A DNA stretch of 23,918 bases, from positions 1-23,918 of the IMG/VR virus record IMGVR_UViG_3300020156_000077. One strand, given 5' to 3'. A model generated the notes under the pieces. The model made no database searches. It was not told the DNA's origin and saw nothing but the letters and a program-made list of their open reading frames with translations. Below, piece by piece: positions 14,603 to 23,733 of the stretch. Position numbers and translations under genes: made by a program. Source of the stretch: a virus. How positions within the stretch are numbered: the first letter of the stretch is position 1; each line of letters opens with the position of its first letter.

Positions 14603-15835
14603 ATGGAATTTATCATTGGGACTGCCGCCTCTGTTCTTTCGGACATTCACGACCAACCGATCATGATCCCGGACGGGATGGGAGGTTGGACTAGCAAAGC
14701 CGCGAATGAGCCATGTATTGGCCCAGAGGGCCTGCAAACAATACCAACTCGCACGAATGCCGTTCGCAATTCGAGCGCTGCTGGCGGCGCGGCCGGAGTG
14801 CTGCCAACCTATTGGACTGAGTTTGTTGGTGGCCTTGGTACGATGACATCCATCAAGCATGGGGTTCATTCCGCGAAAGGCTTGCCTGTATTCCGCTATC
14901 AGGTTGTCGGCACTCCGGCATCCTCCAATGGCACGATCCTCCGGCCGGATGGCTCTAATCAGAATACTCTGGCCGCGACTGTGGGCCGGATCGTTGTGCT
15001 CACAATCTTCTTGCGGCGGGTGGCTGGTGATCTTTCCCAATTCACCACTATTCGGCCGCGCATTCTGGAGAGAAATTCCGGAGGAGTTCTTCACACCCAT
15101 TATTCAGGAAATCTGCGCGAGCAAATTACTGATGACTTGAAGCGATTTACTATGATCGTTACAGTCACAAATGCCGCGACGACGCATGTCACGCTGGATT
15201 TTGAGATGGCGTATGCGGCTGCTGTCAATGCAACGCTGGATTTTGGCGTTCCTCAGCTGGAGCTTGGGACATTTGCTTCGCCGCCAATCCTAACATCCGC
15301 TGGCGCCATTCCTCAAACTGGCAACCTTCAAGTTGTCAATTTGGCAGGCAAGTTGTCAAATGGTTTTGCTGGATTTGTTAGGTTTAACTTGAAGGCGCTG
15401 CCCGCTGCGGGAACCACGCCATGGCTGGTACTTATGTTCAGCGACGGCACGAATAATGAGCGCGTTCGCATTCAACTCAACCCTCAAGTGGATGGGAGTT
15501 GCCGCTTCGGCCTCTATTCGATGACTGGTGGGGTTGAAACCGCCAGCGTTGCAACTTTGGCCGCGATGCCGGTGGCGGTGGGGAAACACACCCTTGCCTT
15601 TGCCGCCGCACCGGGAAATCTTTTCCTTCGATGGCTTGGCGATACTCAAAGAAATGCGCCGGGCGGCGCATATCCAACTACCATGAGTCAATTATCCATC
15701 GGAAGTCGCGGATTTATCGCTGACCAAGCCAACGCCTTCATGAATACCGAAAAGCTTGATTTGGCCTTCGGAACGCCAGAGCGCCCTGTCAACCAAGCGC
15801 TCTTTGATCAAGTCTATGCGCGGGCTGCGGCATAA
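14603..15835 (+). CDS. adhesin-like tail protein, possibly lectin-fold
   Basis: This 410-residue protein is not recognised by family. It has a beta-rich N-terminal region with TLDFGVPQLELGTFASPPIL (about 211-230), a pattern common in fibre-attached carbohydrate-binding domains. The second half resembles a LamG/concanavalin-type sandwich (GNLFLRWLGD, LDLAFGTPER). The segment is poorer in G+C than its neighbours (25 and 28 of 60 bases in two sample lines, against 38 of 60 in the next gene). Position among fibre genes suggests a host-recognition protein obtained by transfer; this is inference. Confidence 0.55.
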   Translation: MEFIIGTAASVLSDIHDQPIMIPDGMGGWTSKAANEPCIGPEGLQTIPTRTNAVRNSSAAGGAAGVLPTYWTEFVGGLGTMTSIKHGVHSAKGLPVFRYQVVGTPASSNGTILRPDGSNQNTLAATVGRIVVLTIFLRRVAGDLSQFTTIRPRILERNSGGVLHTHYSGNLREQITDDLKRFTMIVTVTNAATTHVTLDFEMAYAAAVNATLDFGVPQLELGTFASPPILTSAGAIPQTGNLQVVNLAGKLSNGFAGFVRFNLKALPAAGTTPWLVLMFSDGTNNERVRIQLNPQVDGSCRFGLYSMTGGVETASVATLAAMPVAVGKHTLAFAAAPGNLFLRWLGDTQRNAPGGAYPTTMSQLSIGSRGFIADQANAFMNTEKLDLAFGTPERPVNQALFDQVYARAAA

Positions 15836-15874
15836 GTTAGTTTAGCGCGAACGATTTAAGCGGAACTCTCAAAT

Positions 15875-18800
15875 ATGGCCAATGAACACGAAAGCGGTTT
15901 GCCCTACGCCTTCGACACCGCGACCGGGAAGCAGTCTTGGCAACAGGTCATCCCGTATGGACGCAAGCCTTTCGTCCAAGGCCGCGATATCATCGACCTC
16001 CAGACGATCATCCGCGAGCGCCAAAACCGCATTGCCAACCTCGTGGCCAGCGATGGTGACCGGGTGGAGCAGGCCATTGCTGTGGTCAACGTGCTGGACC
16101 AGACGGTTACGCTGACCGCAGGCAAAATCTATGTGGCCGGGGATGTGTTCCCGGTTGGTGAGGCGACCATCAATGACGTGCCCATGGAAGGGTATGTTGA
16201 GCTAGGCGTCTGGCTGACCAAATACTGGCTGACCAGCGAGGATGAGCCTATCCTGCTGGGGTTGGTTCCCGGATCGGCCGCAGAAGGGGAGCAAGGCGCG
16301 GCGCGCGAGGTTGTTACCATCGCTTGGGGCCTCTCGACCGACGACGAAGATGGCCGGTTTTACAAGGTCTATGTGCTTCAGGATGGCACCATCCTCGATC
16401 AGAAGCCGCCTCCGGTATTGGAAGGCATCATGCAGGGCTTGCGCCTGTATGACAAGCCATTCGGCCACTATATCGTCTCCGGCAATACCGTCTCCACGCT
16501 GGGCGTCGAGGCCGGCAAGCGCATTTTCTCAATCGAGGAAGGTGAGGCCAATATCTCCGGAAACAAGATCATCCGGAACGCCTCTCTCCGCTTCGCTGAG
16601 ACGGAAAGCTGGGAAGTCGCCGCTGTGCCCGGCGAAACCCATGAGTATGTCGGCGGCGCCAGCCAGACGATCACGCTGGATCAATTCCCCATTGCGGAAA
16701 TCTCCTCCATTCTGCTGACCAAGGAGAAGACTGTCACCCTCACGCGCGGCGCGCTCGCCAATGGCGCGGATGGATTGCCTGACAATTCCGTGATCGAAAT
16801 CATCAGCGTGGTACAGGGCGGCACGACATATGATCAGGGTGCGGGCAATTCCTATGTGCGATCTGGCAACACCGTAGATTGGGCTGGACCCGGCCCGGAG
16901 CCAGCGATTGGCTCCAGCTACAATGTCACATACCGCTATCGCGCCAGCGTGGAGCCAGTCGAGTTCGATCAGACGACCATGACGGTGGAAGGCGGAGCGG
17001 CAGGTGGCGATATCATCGTGGCCTACACCTACAAGCTGCCGCGCATCGATATCCTTGGCTTGCTGCCCAGCGGCGCGCCAGTCTATGTGCGCGGCATCGC
17101 GGCGCGGGAAAATCCCGTTATGCCCCAGCCGCCCAGCAATGTGCTGCCGCTGTGCGAAATCCACAACAACTGGATGGGCACTCCGCAGATTATCGCGGAT
17201 GGCGTCAGGACTGGCGTTCGCATGTTCAATTGGGCGGAGATTTCCCGGCGCTTCAATGTGCTGGAGCGCCATTCGCGCCTGATCCAGAGCGAGCGCCTGT
17301 TGAGCCGTGTTGATCGGCGCGATCCGCTCGCGAAGAAGAACATGTTTGTCGATGCCTTCATGGATGATGAGTTCCGTGACCCTGGCCTTGCGCAGACTGC
17401 CGCGCTGGGCAATGGCATTATGCAACTGCCCATCGAAGTCACATTCTATGACGGCCTCCTGACTGAGCCGGTCATGCTCGATTATGTCGAGGATGTGATC
17501 ACCAAGCAGGAGCTTGCCACTGGGTGCGAGAAGATCAACCCATATCAGAATTTCCTGCCCATGCCCGGCGCGCTGACGCTGACGCCTGCGGCAGACTTCT
17601 GGACCGAACGCCAGACCCAGTGGGCTTCCCCGGTAACGGTCGAGTTCCAGCAAGGCATCCAGTGGGGCTGGGGCGGGCCGCTAGTCACCGAAAGCAGCAC
17701 TTCCCAGCAGTTGGGCACCCAGACCAGCCAACTGGCCTTCCTGCGCCAGCGCAGTGTGGCTTTCAAGATCGGCGGTTTCTTCCCCGGCGAAACCCTCGTG
17801 TCATTGACTTTCGACGGTATCAGCGTCATGCCCGGAGGCTTGCCAGCGGCAAATGCCCAAGGCGAAATCGTCGGCGCGTTCACCATCCCGGCGAATGTGC
17901 CGGCCGGCACCAAGATTGTGCGGGCGAAGGGCGCTGTCACAGAAGCGGAAGCGCTGTTCACTGGGCAGGGAACGCTGGCCATCGACATCATGCGCCGCGT
18001 GACGACGATCAACCGTTGGATGGCTCCGCCTGCGACCGAAAGCGGAAGCTCTGGCGATACGTGGCAAGGCTCTGGCGCTTCCGATCCGCAGGCCCAGATT
18101 TTCGTGCCCACCACTCCGCGCCAACTGCTTGGCGTCGATTTCAAGCTGTGCCACATTGGCGACGAAAACAACGCCATTCTGGTTCATCAGGTGGCGGTGG
18201 AGAATGGTATTCCGACCACCAGCTTGGAGGCGGAGGCCTTTGTGTCGATGATCGGCGCCACCGAGGGCTGGAAGTCGGCGCGATACAACATGCCAACACT
18301 GACTTCGAGCGACCAAGATCACGCCTTTGTGATCAAGACCGACGACGCTGACCATTCGATTGCGATTGCCACTCTGGGCGATTTCGATGCCACAGCGCAG
18401 AAGGCAGTCACCCAGCACCCCTACCCGATTGGCCCTCGCCTGTCTTCGGTCAATGCCCGCACTTGGACGCCCCATCAGGACAGCGCGGTGACGTTCCGGC
18501 TGATCGCGGCGCGCTATCCGGTCACGACAAAGACAATTGACATTGGCGACTTCGATTTGGTCGATTGTTCGGATATGCAAATCCGGGCCATCACAGAACT
18601 GCCCAACTCCGCCTGTCAAGTCGTCTTCAATGTCGAGCGCAGCAATGGCATGGTGTATCGGCTCCTTCCCTATCAGGTGCTGAGCCTGAATGAATGGATC
18701 ACCGAGACTGTCCATGTGACGGCAACCCTCACCGGAACTGAGTTCCTTTCTCCTATCCTTTTTGCCCCGGTGGAGTTCATCGCCGGCAAGATCGGGACGG

Positions 18801-19093
18801 AAGGCACCTATATCACGCGGGCCATGTCTATTGCTGGTGCTGATCAGATTTCGGCCTATCTCAAGCTTGCCCTGCCGGCCGGTTCTACCGTAACAATGCG
18901 GTACAAGATCGATGCGGACGCTTGGACAGCCTTGCCATTGGCGGCCACAGAGCCTTCGACCGATCCGCTTTGGGTTGAGCAAAACCACCGGAAGACTGGA
19001 ATTGCTGGTGCGGACATGCGAATTGAAATCAAGCTCACTGGCGGCGCTGCCGCAAGGCCTCGCGCCAGCGACTTCGGATTGGCGGTGATGTAA
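15875..19093 (+). CDS. large tail protein (DUF4815)
   Basis: This 1072-residue protein has the opening typical of DUF4815 phage tail proteins: LPYAFDTATGKQSWQQVIPY and RPFVQGRDIIDLQTIIRERQ-like text (KPFVQGRDIIDLQTI). It is followed by a beta-rich N-terminal domain, a helical middle around residues 440-540 (NWAEISRRFNVLERHSRLIQ) and a long beta-rich C-terminal part. Such proteins are large baseplate-associated fibre or adsorption proteins. The ribosome binding site is weak (GGAAC). Its stop overlaps the next start (TAATG). Confidence 0.8.
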   Translation: MANEHESGLPYAFDTATGKQSWQQVIPYGRKPFVQGRDIIDLQTIIRERQNRIANLVASDGDRVEQAIAVVNVLDQTVTLTAGKIYVAGDVFPVGEATINDVPMEGYVELGVWLTKYWLTSEDEPILLGLVPGSAAEGEQGAAREVVTIAWGLSTDDEDGRFYKVYVLQDGTILDQKPPPVLEGIMQGLRLYDKPFGHYIVSGNTVSTLGVEAGKRIFSIEEGEANISGNKIIRNASLRFAETESWEVAAVPGETHEYVGGASQTITLDQFPIAEISSILLTKEKTVTLTRGALANGADGLPDNSVIEIISVVQGGTTYDQGAGNSYVRSGNTVDWAGPGPEPAIGSSYNVTYRYRASVEPVEFDQTTMTVEGGAAGGDIIVAYTYKLPRIDILGLLPSGAPVYVRGIAARENPVMPQPPSNVLPLCEIHNNWMGTPQIIADGVRTGVRMFNWAEISRRFNVLERHSRLIQSERLLSRVDRRDPLAKKNMFVDAFMDDEFRDPGLAQTAALGNGIMQLPIEVTFYDGLLTEPVMLDYVEDVITKQELATGCEKINPYQNFLPMPGALTLTPAADFWTERQTQWASPVTVEFQQGIQWGWGGPLVTESSTSQQLGTQTSQLAFLRQRSVAFKIGGFFPGETLVSLTFDGISVMPGGLPAANAQGEIVGAFTIPANVPAGTKIVRAKGAVTEAEALFTGQGTLAIDIMRRVTTINRWMAPPATESGSSGDTWQGSGASDPQAQIFVPTTPRQLLGVDFKLCHIGDENNAILVHQVAVENGIPTTSLEAEAFVSMIGATEGWKSARYNMPTLTSSDQDHAFVIKTDDADHSIAIATLGDFDATAQKAVTQHPYPIGPRLSSVNARTWTPHQDSAVTFRLIAARYPVTTKTIDIGDFDLVDCSDMQIRAITELPNSACQVVFNVERSNGMVYRLLPYQVLSLNEWITETVHVTATLTGTEFLSPILFAPVEFIAGKIGTEGTYITRAMSIAGADQISAYLKLALPAGSTVTMRYKIDADAWTALPLAATEPSTDPLWVEQNHRKTGIAGADMRIEIKLTGGAAARPRASDFGLAVM

Positions 19094-20721
19094 TGGCAAA
19101 CACCGCCAATCGCGGATATCCGCTCCCGGACGTTGCCGATACCATCGCTGAGGAATTTTACAAGTTCCTCAATTCGACCTTGCCATTGATCGACGGCGAT
19201 GTCCATGCGCTGATCCAATTGTTGGCCGCGAAGGCGCCAGTGGTCCACGCCCACGACATTGCGCAGGTCAATGGGCTGGCCGATGCGCTGGCCGCGAAGA
19301 TGGCCAGTAATCGCACCTTCACGCTGGAGGAATTGACGGACGTAAGCGGTACGGTTGCCGCGCCCGACAACTATGTCCTGATCAAGCAGGCCGGAGCTTG
19401 GCTGGCGGTCAGCTTCGCCGCTGCGGTCAGCGCAGGTGGCGGTGTGGCGGTTACGCAAGTCAATGGCCTCTCCGATGCGCTCAACAGCATCAATACCACC
19501 CTCAATGCGCCGAAGCCGCTGGGCAGTCTGTCCGATGTCGATTTCACAGTGAAAGCGCCGGCCATTGGCGATAGCATTGTGTGGAATGGCTCCAAGTGGC
19601 TGGCCAATCCCGGTGGCGCTGGCGAGCCAGTTGGCCGCATTACGCTGCTGCTGGGCAACACGCCCGATCCGGGCTGGCTGGCCTTCGGTGAAGGCGGAAC
19701 CTATGACACCGCTGCATTTCCCGACCTGACAGCTTGGATGGGCGTCAACTTTCCAGAGCTTGCGCCGGGCAACTTCCCCGACTGGCGCGGCTATTCCCCG
19801 CGCACGACTGGCGGCGCTTTGGCTCCATCCCTGCGGACCAAGCAGGAAGATGCTTTTCAGGGCTTTGTACTTGGCATTGCTGGCGTTAGCCGTTCCCTTA
19901 CGGGCTATGATGGCTACGCGAACAATGATGCCACATCGGTCAAGCCGTCTGGTGTGTATGGGGCGAGCGCGGTCACCGCTGACACCATCGTTCCGATATC
20001 CAATGGCGTTCATGGCACCCCACGCACCGCCTCCGAAACCCGCGCCAAGACCTTCGGCGTTCGCTGGCAGATTAAGGCCTCTGGAGCGGTCACCAATCCC
20101 GGCGCGGCCGATATGGCCGTTATCTCGACCATTGCCGGCGCTGCTGTTCGGCGTGATATCGACCAAGGCGCTCAAGCCTTCTCCGCGCCGCAGAAGGTTA
20201 ACATTCTGAAGAATACACTTCAGGCGTGGGAAAGGATCGGGGGAAAGATCAATCTGGCTGGCCAAACTACCATTGATTGGACTGGTCTAGAGGATTTCGC
20301 CACCCTTCGTCTTTTGATCGGCGGCGCACCAAGCGCCACTTCTGCCCCTCAATTGAGGCTTAGGCGGCTAGGGCAACCGGCATTTGACTCAGGCGCGGCT
20401 GAATATCAATATGGCTACAGCTACCATATGCAGACCGGGAGCTTTACCGCATCCTATGGCAGCGCGGATCGCCTTTACATCGCGTTGTCTTCGTGGAGCC
20501 CATCGTATGGCGGCAGCGCTGAAGTGCTTCTTCAGCAATTCAACCTGCCTAGGTTGACCTATGTCCAATCGCGGGTGATCGAAATCGGCGGGGCCACCCC
20601 ATTCTCTTGGGCAGACTATAAGCAATATCACAACTCCCTCGCGATCTGCGACGGCGTTCGGCTGAGCCTCAGCGCTGGAGCTTGGGCAGAAGGCTATGCA
20701 ATTTTGGAAGGGAGCCGCTGA
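19093..20721 (+). CDS. tail fibre protein with collar domain
   Basis: This 542-residue protein is a fibre. The N-terminal attachment region (1-60) leads into a shaft with two QVNGLxDAL repeats (58-66 and 122-130) and two LTDV / LSDV segments, each ending in a short WLA motif. Residues about 180-240 form a phage tail collar domain (GRITLLLGNTPDPGWLAFGE, then NFPDWRGYSPRTTGG). The ETRAKTFGVRWQIKA segment (about 315-330) ends it. A beta-rich C-terminal domain follows and is the likely receptor-binding part. Confidence 0.85.
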   Translation: MANTANRGYPLPDVADTIAEEFYKFLNSTLPLIDGDVHALIQLLAAKAPVVHAHDIAQVNGLADALAAKMASNRTFTLEELTDVSGTVAAPDNYVLIKQAGAWLAVSFAAAVSAGGGVAVTQVNGLSDALNSINTTLNAPKPLGSLSDVDFTVKAPAIGDSIVWNGSKWLANPGGAGEPVGRITLLLGNTPDPGWLAFGEGGTYDTAAFPDLTAWMGVNFPELAPGNFPDWRGYSPRTTGGALAPSLRTKQEDAFQGFVLGIAGVSRSLTGYDGYANNDATSVKPSGVYGASAVTADTIVPISNGVHGTPRTASETRAKTFGVRWQIKASGAVTNPGAADMAVISTIAGAAVRRDIDQGAQAFSAPQKVNILKNTLQAWERIGGKINLAGQTTIDWTGLEDFATLRLLIGGAPSATSAPQLRLRRLGQPAFDSGAAEYQYGYSYHMQTGSFTASYGSADRLYIALSSWSPSYGGSAEVLLQQFNLPRLTYVQSRVIEIGGATPFSWADYKQYHNSLAICDGVRLSLSAGAWAEGYAILEGSR

Positions 20722-21083
20722 TGGACATCACTGTTAATGGCGTTTCGCGGCCGATGACGGCGGAAGAAATTGCGGAGTGGGAAGCGGATCAGGCCAACTA
20801 TATTCCCCCTCCGGCTATTATTCCAACCCTTTCCCTCCAGCAAGTCGCCTCCGCCAAGCTGGTGGTGCAAGATTGGGAAGTCGCTGGCCTCGAATTTTGC
20901 CACGGCATTGCCGGCGCGTTCCTGCTGGACACCGATCTGGCCATGGTCATTTTCGATCAGGAGTTTCCTGATTGTGAGTATATCGTCATGCCGCCCGAAG
21001 GCGTGACCAAATATCCGGGCCATGTTGAGGTCACGCGCCCCGGCCTCACTGCAATATCATTCATCATCATGAGGGTGCAATAA
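20721..21083 (+). CDS. possible tail fibre assembly / accessory protein
   Basis: This 120-residue protein follows the fibre gene with a TGATG overlap and GGAAGGGAG at 20706-20714. Its N-terminus (TAEEIAEWEADQAN) resembles the helical start common in fibre-accessory proteins. The rest is beta-rich (LDTDLAMVIFDQEFP, YIVMPPEGVTKYPG). Fibre genes are often followed by a chaperone, which is the reason for this suggestion; no clear family motif is seen. The frame is open to 20682, but that start overlaps the fibre gene. Confidence 0.5.
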   Translation: MDITVNGVSRPMTAEEIAEWEADQANYIPPPAIIPTLSLQQVASAKLVVQDWEVAGLEFCHGIAGAFLLDTDLAMVIFDQEFPDCEYIVMPPEGVTKYPGHVEVTRPGLTAISFIIMRVQ

Positions 21084-21095
21084 GGAATGGAACCA

Positions 21096-21374
21096 ATGCG
21101 CGTCATCTGCATGAAGACTGTCAATATCGCCGGAGTGCCCACGGAAGTTTTGGCGAATGTCACTACGCCATCGACTGGCAATCAGGGTTCTTACATCGCC
21201 ACAATCGTCGGTGTCGGCAATCCGTTCTGGGCCTGGCCTTCCATCCCCTCCGGCCGCGTCATCGCCGCCGACTTCACTGACGCTCCGATTGCGTCGGCAG
21301 ATGCGGCGGAAAATATGGCCGCTGTCTCCGCGATCACCGTCAATCCGCAGGATGTGCTGACGTATCAGCAGTAA
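21096..21374 (+). CDS. small hypothetical protein of the fibre module
   Basis: This protein of 92 residues starts from ATG 21096, with AAGGA at 21082-21086, nine bases upstream; ATG 21087 lies too close to that site. Beta-like segments (TVNIAGVPTEVLANVTT, GSYIATIVGVG) lead to a tail rich in Ala and Asp. No domain is recognised. Its place between the fibre accessory gene and the sheath gene suggests a virion accessory role. Confidence 0.5.
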   Translation: MRVICMKTVNIAGVPTEVLANVTTPSTGNQGSYIATIVGVGNPFWAWPSIPSGRVIAADFTDAPIASADAAENMAAVSAITVNPQDVLTYQQ

Positions 21375-21477
21375 TCCGGCGCTGGCCCAACCCATTGCGC
21401 CGCTCGATAAGATCAAGTAAATCTTAATTTGAAATCGGCCTTTGGGTTAGGCCAGTCAGCAGAAAGGGACGTTGGCG
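21375..21477 (+). promoter_or_regulatory. leader before the sheath gene with two hairpins
   Basis: The gap of 103 bases contains a TAAGAT/ATCTTA hairpin (21408-21413 with 21421-21426, seven-base loop) and a GGCCT/AGGCC hairpin (21437-21441 with 21449-21453). Neither is followed by a clear U-run. The region is AT-rich in the middle. No convincing promoter boxes were found. It is the longest gap in the tail half and may carry the start of a sheath/tube transcript. Confidence 0.25.
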
Positions 21478-22749
21478 ATGGCCGCTCCGAAAATCGGTTT
21501 CATGTTCGACACTCAGGAACTCGAAAGCCTTGTGCCTTCGAAGGCTGAAATGTCGGTTATTGGCGCGGTGGTGACCGCCCCGGCCAAGCAGGCAGGCATC
21601 GAATACAACACGCTGTATTCGATCAACTCCAGCGATGCGGAGTTTTACACCTCGCTGGGCGCCACCGGCACCGCTCAGGCGACGATCCGCGCCGCTGCCA
21701 AGCAGTTGGGCCAAATGCAGCGCTCCACGCGCATGGTCATCAATGTGGTGGAGGAAGGCACTGGCGCCGATGCCGCCGCCAAGGCGCTCGCAACCATCGC
21801 CAATATCAAGGGCGATCCGGTGTTGAAGACCGGCGTTCACGCTTTCAAGGGCGCTGCCCAGAAGGTCAACATCATCCCGCGCATTCTGATTGCGCCCGGC
21901 TATACCCACCAGCGCGTGGCAGACGCGGCCAATGCGGCTTGCACTGAGCTTGCCCTTGTGGCTGAGACGCTGCTGGCGGTCTGCCCAGTCGCTGGCCCAT
22001 CGACCACCAAGCAGGCGGCGCTGGACTGGCGCGAGACGCTGGCAAGCAAGCGCCTCATCCCAACTGATGGCGATTTCCTCGTCATGGACACCGATGGCGA
22101 CACCATCACCGAGCCCAATGACGCCTATATCGCTGGCCTCATCAACCGCGTCGATGAGCTTCATGGCGGCATGCCGTTCCATTCGGCCGGCAACCGGGAA
22201 GTCTTCGGCGTTCTGGGGCCATCCCGTATCACCGACTTTTCCCTGACCGATGCCGACACCTTCGGCGGGGAACTGCTGGAGAATGATATTGGCATCATCC
22301 TTCGCGGTGAAGGCGGCGACGATTTTGCGCTGGCTGAAGGCGGCACCCAGTATCTGGGCGTCAGCACCGCGTCCAATGAAAGCCTCTGGAAGTATTACAA
22401 TCAGGTGCGAGGACGCGACTTCATCCACCTGACCATGCTGCGGACGCTGCGTGAGCTTCTGGCCCGCTACAGCCTTTCGAGCCGGTTGGTCCAGACCTAT
22501 GTCAACACCATCCGGCAAATCCTCGCCGGCCTCGCCGCAGATGAACTCATCTATCGCGATTATCAGGTCCAGTTCACGAAGGCGGAAAACTCCTCCGATG
22601 AACTGCGCGATGGTCAGATCACCGTGCGGATGGCGGTGGAGGAGCCGGCGCCATTCCTTCGCGGCGTGATCAAGTCCACCCGGTACGAGTTCGCGGTGAA
22701 CAACTTCATCAGCCAGCTGGAAGCCCAGATCAACACCATTGCCATCTAA
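21478..22749 (+). CDS. tail sheath protein
   Basis: This 423-residue protein is the contractile sheath subunit, like P2 FI (396 residues). The N-terminal part has VVTAPAKQAG, and VRRITLA-type text is replaced by IRAAAKQLGQMQRSTRMVIN. Middle segments PRILIAPGYTHQRVADAANA and later QVRGRDFIHLTMLRTLREL, then YQVQFTKAENSSDELRDGQI, are family-typical. AAAGGGA at 21463-21469 is a good ribosome binding site. A TTG two codons upstream is in frame, but ATG 21478 is better spaced. It assembles around the tube and contracts on infection. Confidence 0.92.
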   Translation: MAAPKIGFMFDTQELESLVPSKAEMSVIGAVVTAPAKQAGIEYNTLYSINSSDAEFYTSLGATGTAQATIRAAAKQLGQMQRSTRMVINVVEEGTGADAAAKALATIANIKGDPVLKTGVHAFKGAAQKVNIIPRILIAPGYTHQRVADAANAACTELALVAETLLAVCPVAGPSTTKQAALDWRETLASKRLIPTDGDFLVMDTDGDTITEPNDAYIAGLINRVDELHGGMPFHSAGNREVFGVLGPSRITDFSLTDADTFGGELLENDIGIILRGEGGDDFALAEGGTQYLGVSTASNESLWKYYNQVRGRDFIHLTMLRTLRELLARYSLSSRLVQTYVNTIRQILAGLAADELIYRDYQVQFTKAENSSDELRDGQITVRMAVEEPAPFLRGVIKSTRYEFAVNNFISQLEAQINTIAI

Positions 22750-22780
22750 TCGGCGGCACTAGGAAGAAGGAAACAGAGAC

Positions 22781-23311
22781 ATGGCCGCAGATTTCAAGGT
22801 CATCACCGGCGCTAACCTCTTTTGCGACGAAGACCCGGATGAGAGCAATCATCTGTCGCTCGATGAGGTTGGCCTTTCCGACATCACCCGCGTGATGGAA
22901 GAACACCGGCCCGGTGGCGGCTTCATGGCGCTCGAAGTCGATATGAACATGATGGAAGCGCTGACCATCCCCTTCACCCTCCGTGGTGTCGCGGAAGGGA
23001 TGATGGCCCGCGTCGGCTATGGCGATGATGTCATCCACGCCTATACCATCTTCAAGGAAGTGCGCGATGTTCGCACCAATGGCAAGGAGCGCCTAACCTG
23101 TGTCGCTCGCGGCCAGCTGGCGAGCGTTGCCCACGACGCCTACAACAAGCGCGGGATGGCTGGCGCCAATTTCGAAATCCGTGGCATCCAGTCCTATTTT
23201 CTCCAGATCGGTGATCGGGTCATCTATGACTTCGACTTCTTCGCCAATCGCCGGATCGTGCTGGGCGAGAACCAGCAGGCCGCATCCAACGCCATCCTTG
23301 GGATCGTCTAG
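22781..23311 (+). CDS. major tail tube protein
   Basis: This 176-residue protein corresponds to P2 FII (172 residues). Its order after the sheath is as in P2. Features include GGGFMALEVDMNMMEALTIP, TCVARGQLASVAHDAYN and a C-terminal DRVIYDFDFFANRRIVLGEN. The protein stacks in rings to form the inner tube through which DNA passes. GAAGGA at 22766-22771 is a good ribosome binding site nine bases before ATG. Confidence 0.92.
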   Translation: MAADFKVITGANLFCDEDPDESNHLSLDEVGLSDITRVMEEHRPGGGFMALEVDMNMMEALTIPFTLRGVAEGMMARVGYGDDVIHAYTIFKEVRDVRTNGKERLTCVARGQLASVAHDAYNKRGMAGANFEIRGIQSYFLQIGDRVIYDFDFFANRRIVLGENQQAASNAILGIV

Positions 23312-23313
23312 TC

Positions 23314-23733
23314 ATGGCACTCGAAACCGTTCAGGACATTGAACGGGCTTTTGGAGTTCCGGCGAAGGAAGCGGCTCCGGCCGCTTCTTCCATTTCCAGC
23401 CCCTCCGCTGCCCAATCAACCTCCACCGAAGGCTTCCGCTTCATCAGCGAACGCCCGACCAAGACAATTCCGCTCCAATACCCATTTGCTCTGGGTGCCA
23501 ATGAATACCGGGAATACACCTTGCGCCGGCTAACTGCTGAGCAGGTGGCTGAGGTTGGCCAAGAGCTTCGCCGCACTGGTGAAATGGCTTCGCTCTATAG
23601 CGCCATTTGCGGATTGCCCTTCCTCGCTTGCAAGAATATGGACGCTGATGACGCGGAGGTTCTGGCGAAAGAGGCTCTGGGTTTTATGCCTGCCAGTCTA
23701 AAAGCGTTCGTGGGGCAAACCAACAACCTTTAG
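23314..23733 (+). CDS. tail assembly chaperone (P2 gpE-like), unshifted product
   Basis: This 139-residue protein begins two bases after the tube gene. It has a low-complexity Ser/Ala region (about residues 18-40), then TIPLQYPFALGANEYREYTL and RRLTAEQVAEVGQELRR, as in the gpE / gp41 tail assembly chaperone family. Such chaperones coat the tape measure protein during tail assembly. The slippery heptamer G GGT TTT at residues about 122-124 lies near its end, so it is probably the shorter of two products. Confidence 0.8.
   Translation: MALETVQDIERAFGVPAKEAAPAASSISSPSAAQSTSTEGFRFISERPTKTIPLQYPFALGANEYREYTLRRLTAEQVAEVGQELRRTGEMASLYSAICGLPFLACKNMDADDAEVLAKEALGFMPASLKAFVGQTNNL
23679..23685 (+). 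promoter_or_regulatory. -1 programmed ribosomal frameshift site
   Basis: GGGTTTT at 23679-23685 is read as (ct)G GGT TTT in the frame of the chaperone gene, exactly fitting the X XXY YYZ slippery pattern. A -1 shift here enters a frame that is open from 23652 to 23915. This is the known location and direction of the shift in P2 E/E' and lambda G/GT. No stimulatory structure was worked out downstream. Confidence 0.75.

Noticed and set aside
16264-16277. GGTTCCCGGATCGG, one mismatch from part of the left-end inverted repeat
   Set aside because: It lies inside the DUF4815 coding sequence, is short and imperfect, and has no paired arm nearby; probably chance.
17524-18351. 275-codon + strand ORF inside the DUF4815 gene
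   Set aside because: It is an out-of-frame reading of a convincing large gene, with a His/Arg/Gly-rich composition typical of shadows.
18856-20265. Long reverse-strand ORF of 469 codons, with others at 16529-17653, 17801-19099 and 21424-22518
   Set aside because: They lie opposite clear + strand virion genes. They look like shadows of GC-rich codon use, with no recognisable domains and no ribosome binding sites.
19093-21374. Diversity-generating retroelement at the fibre gene
   Set aside because: No reverse transcriptase and no template/variable repeat pair were seen in the window.
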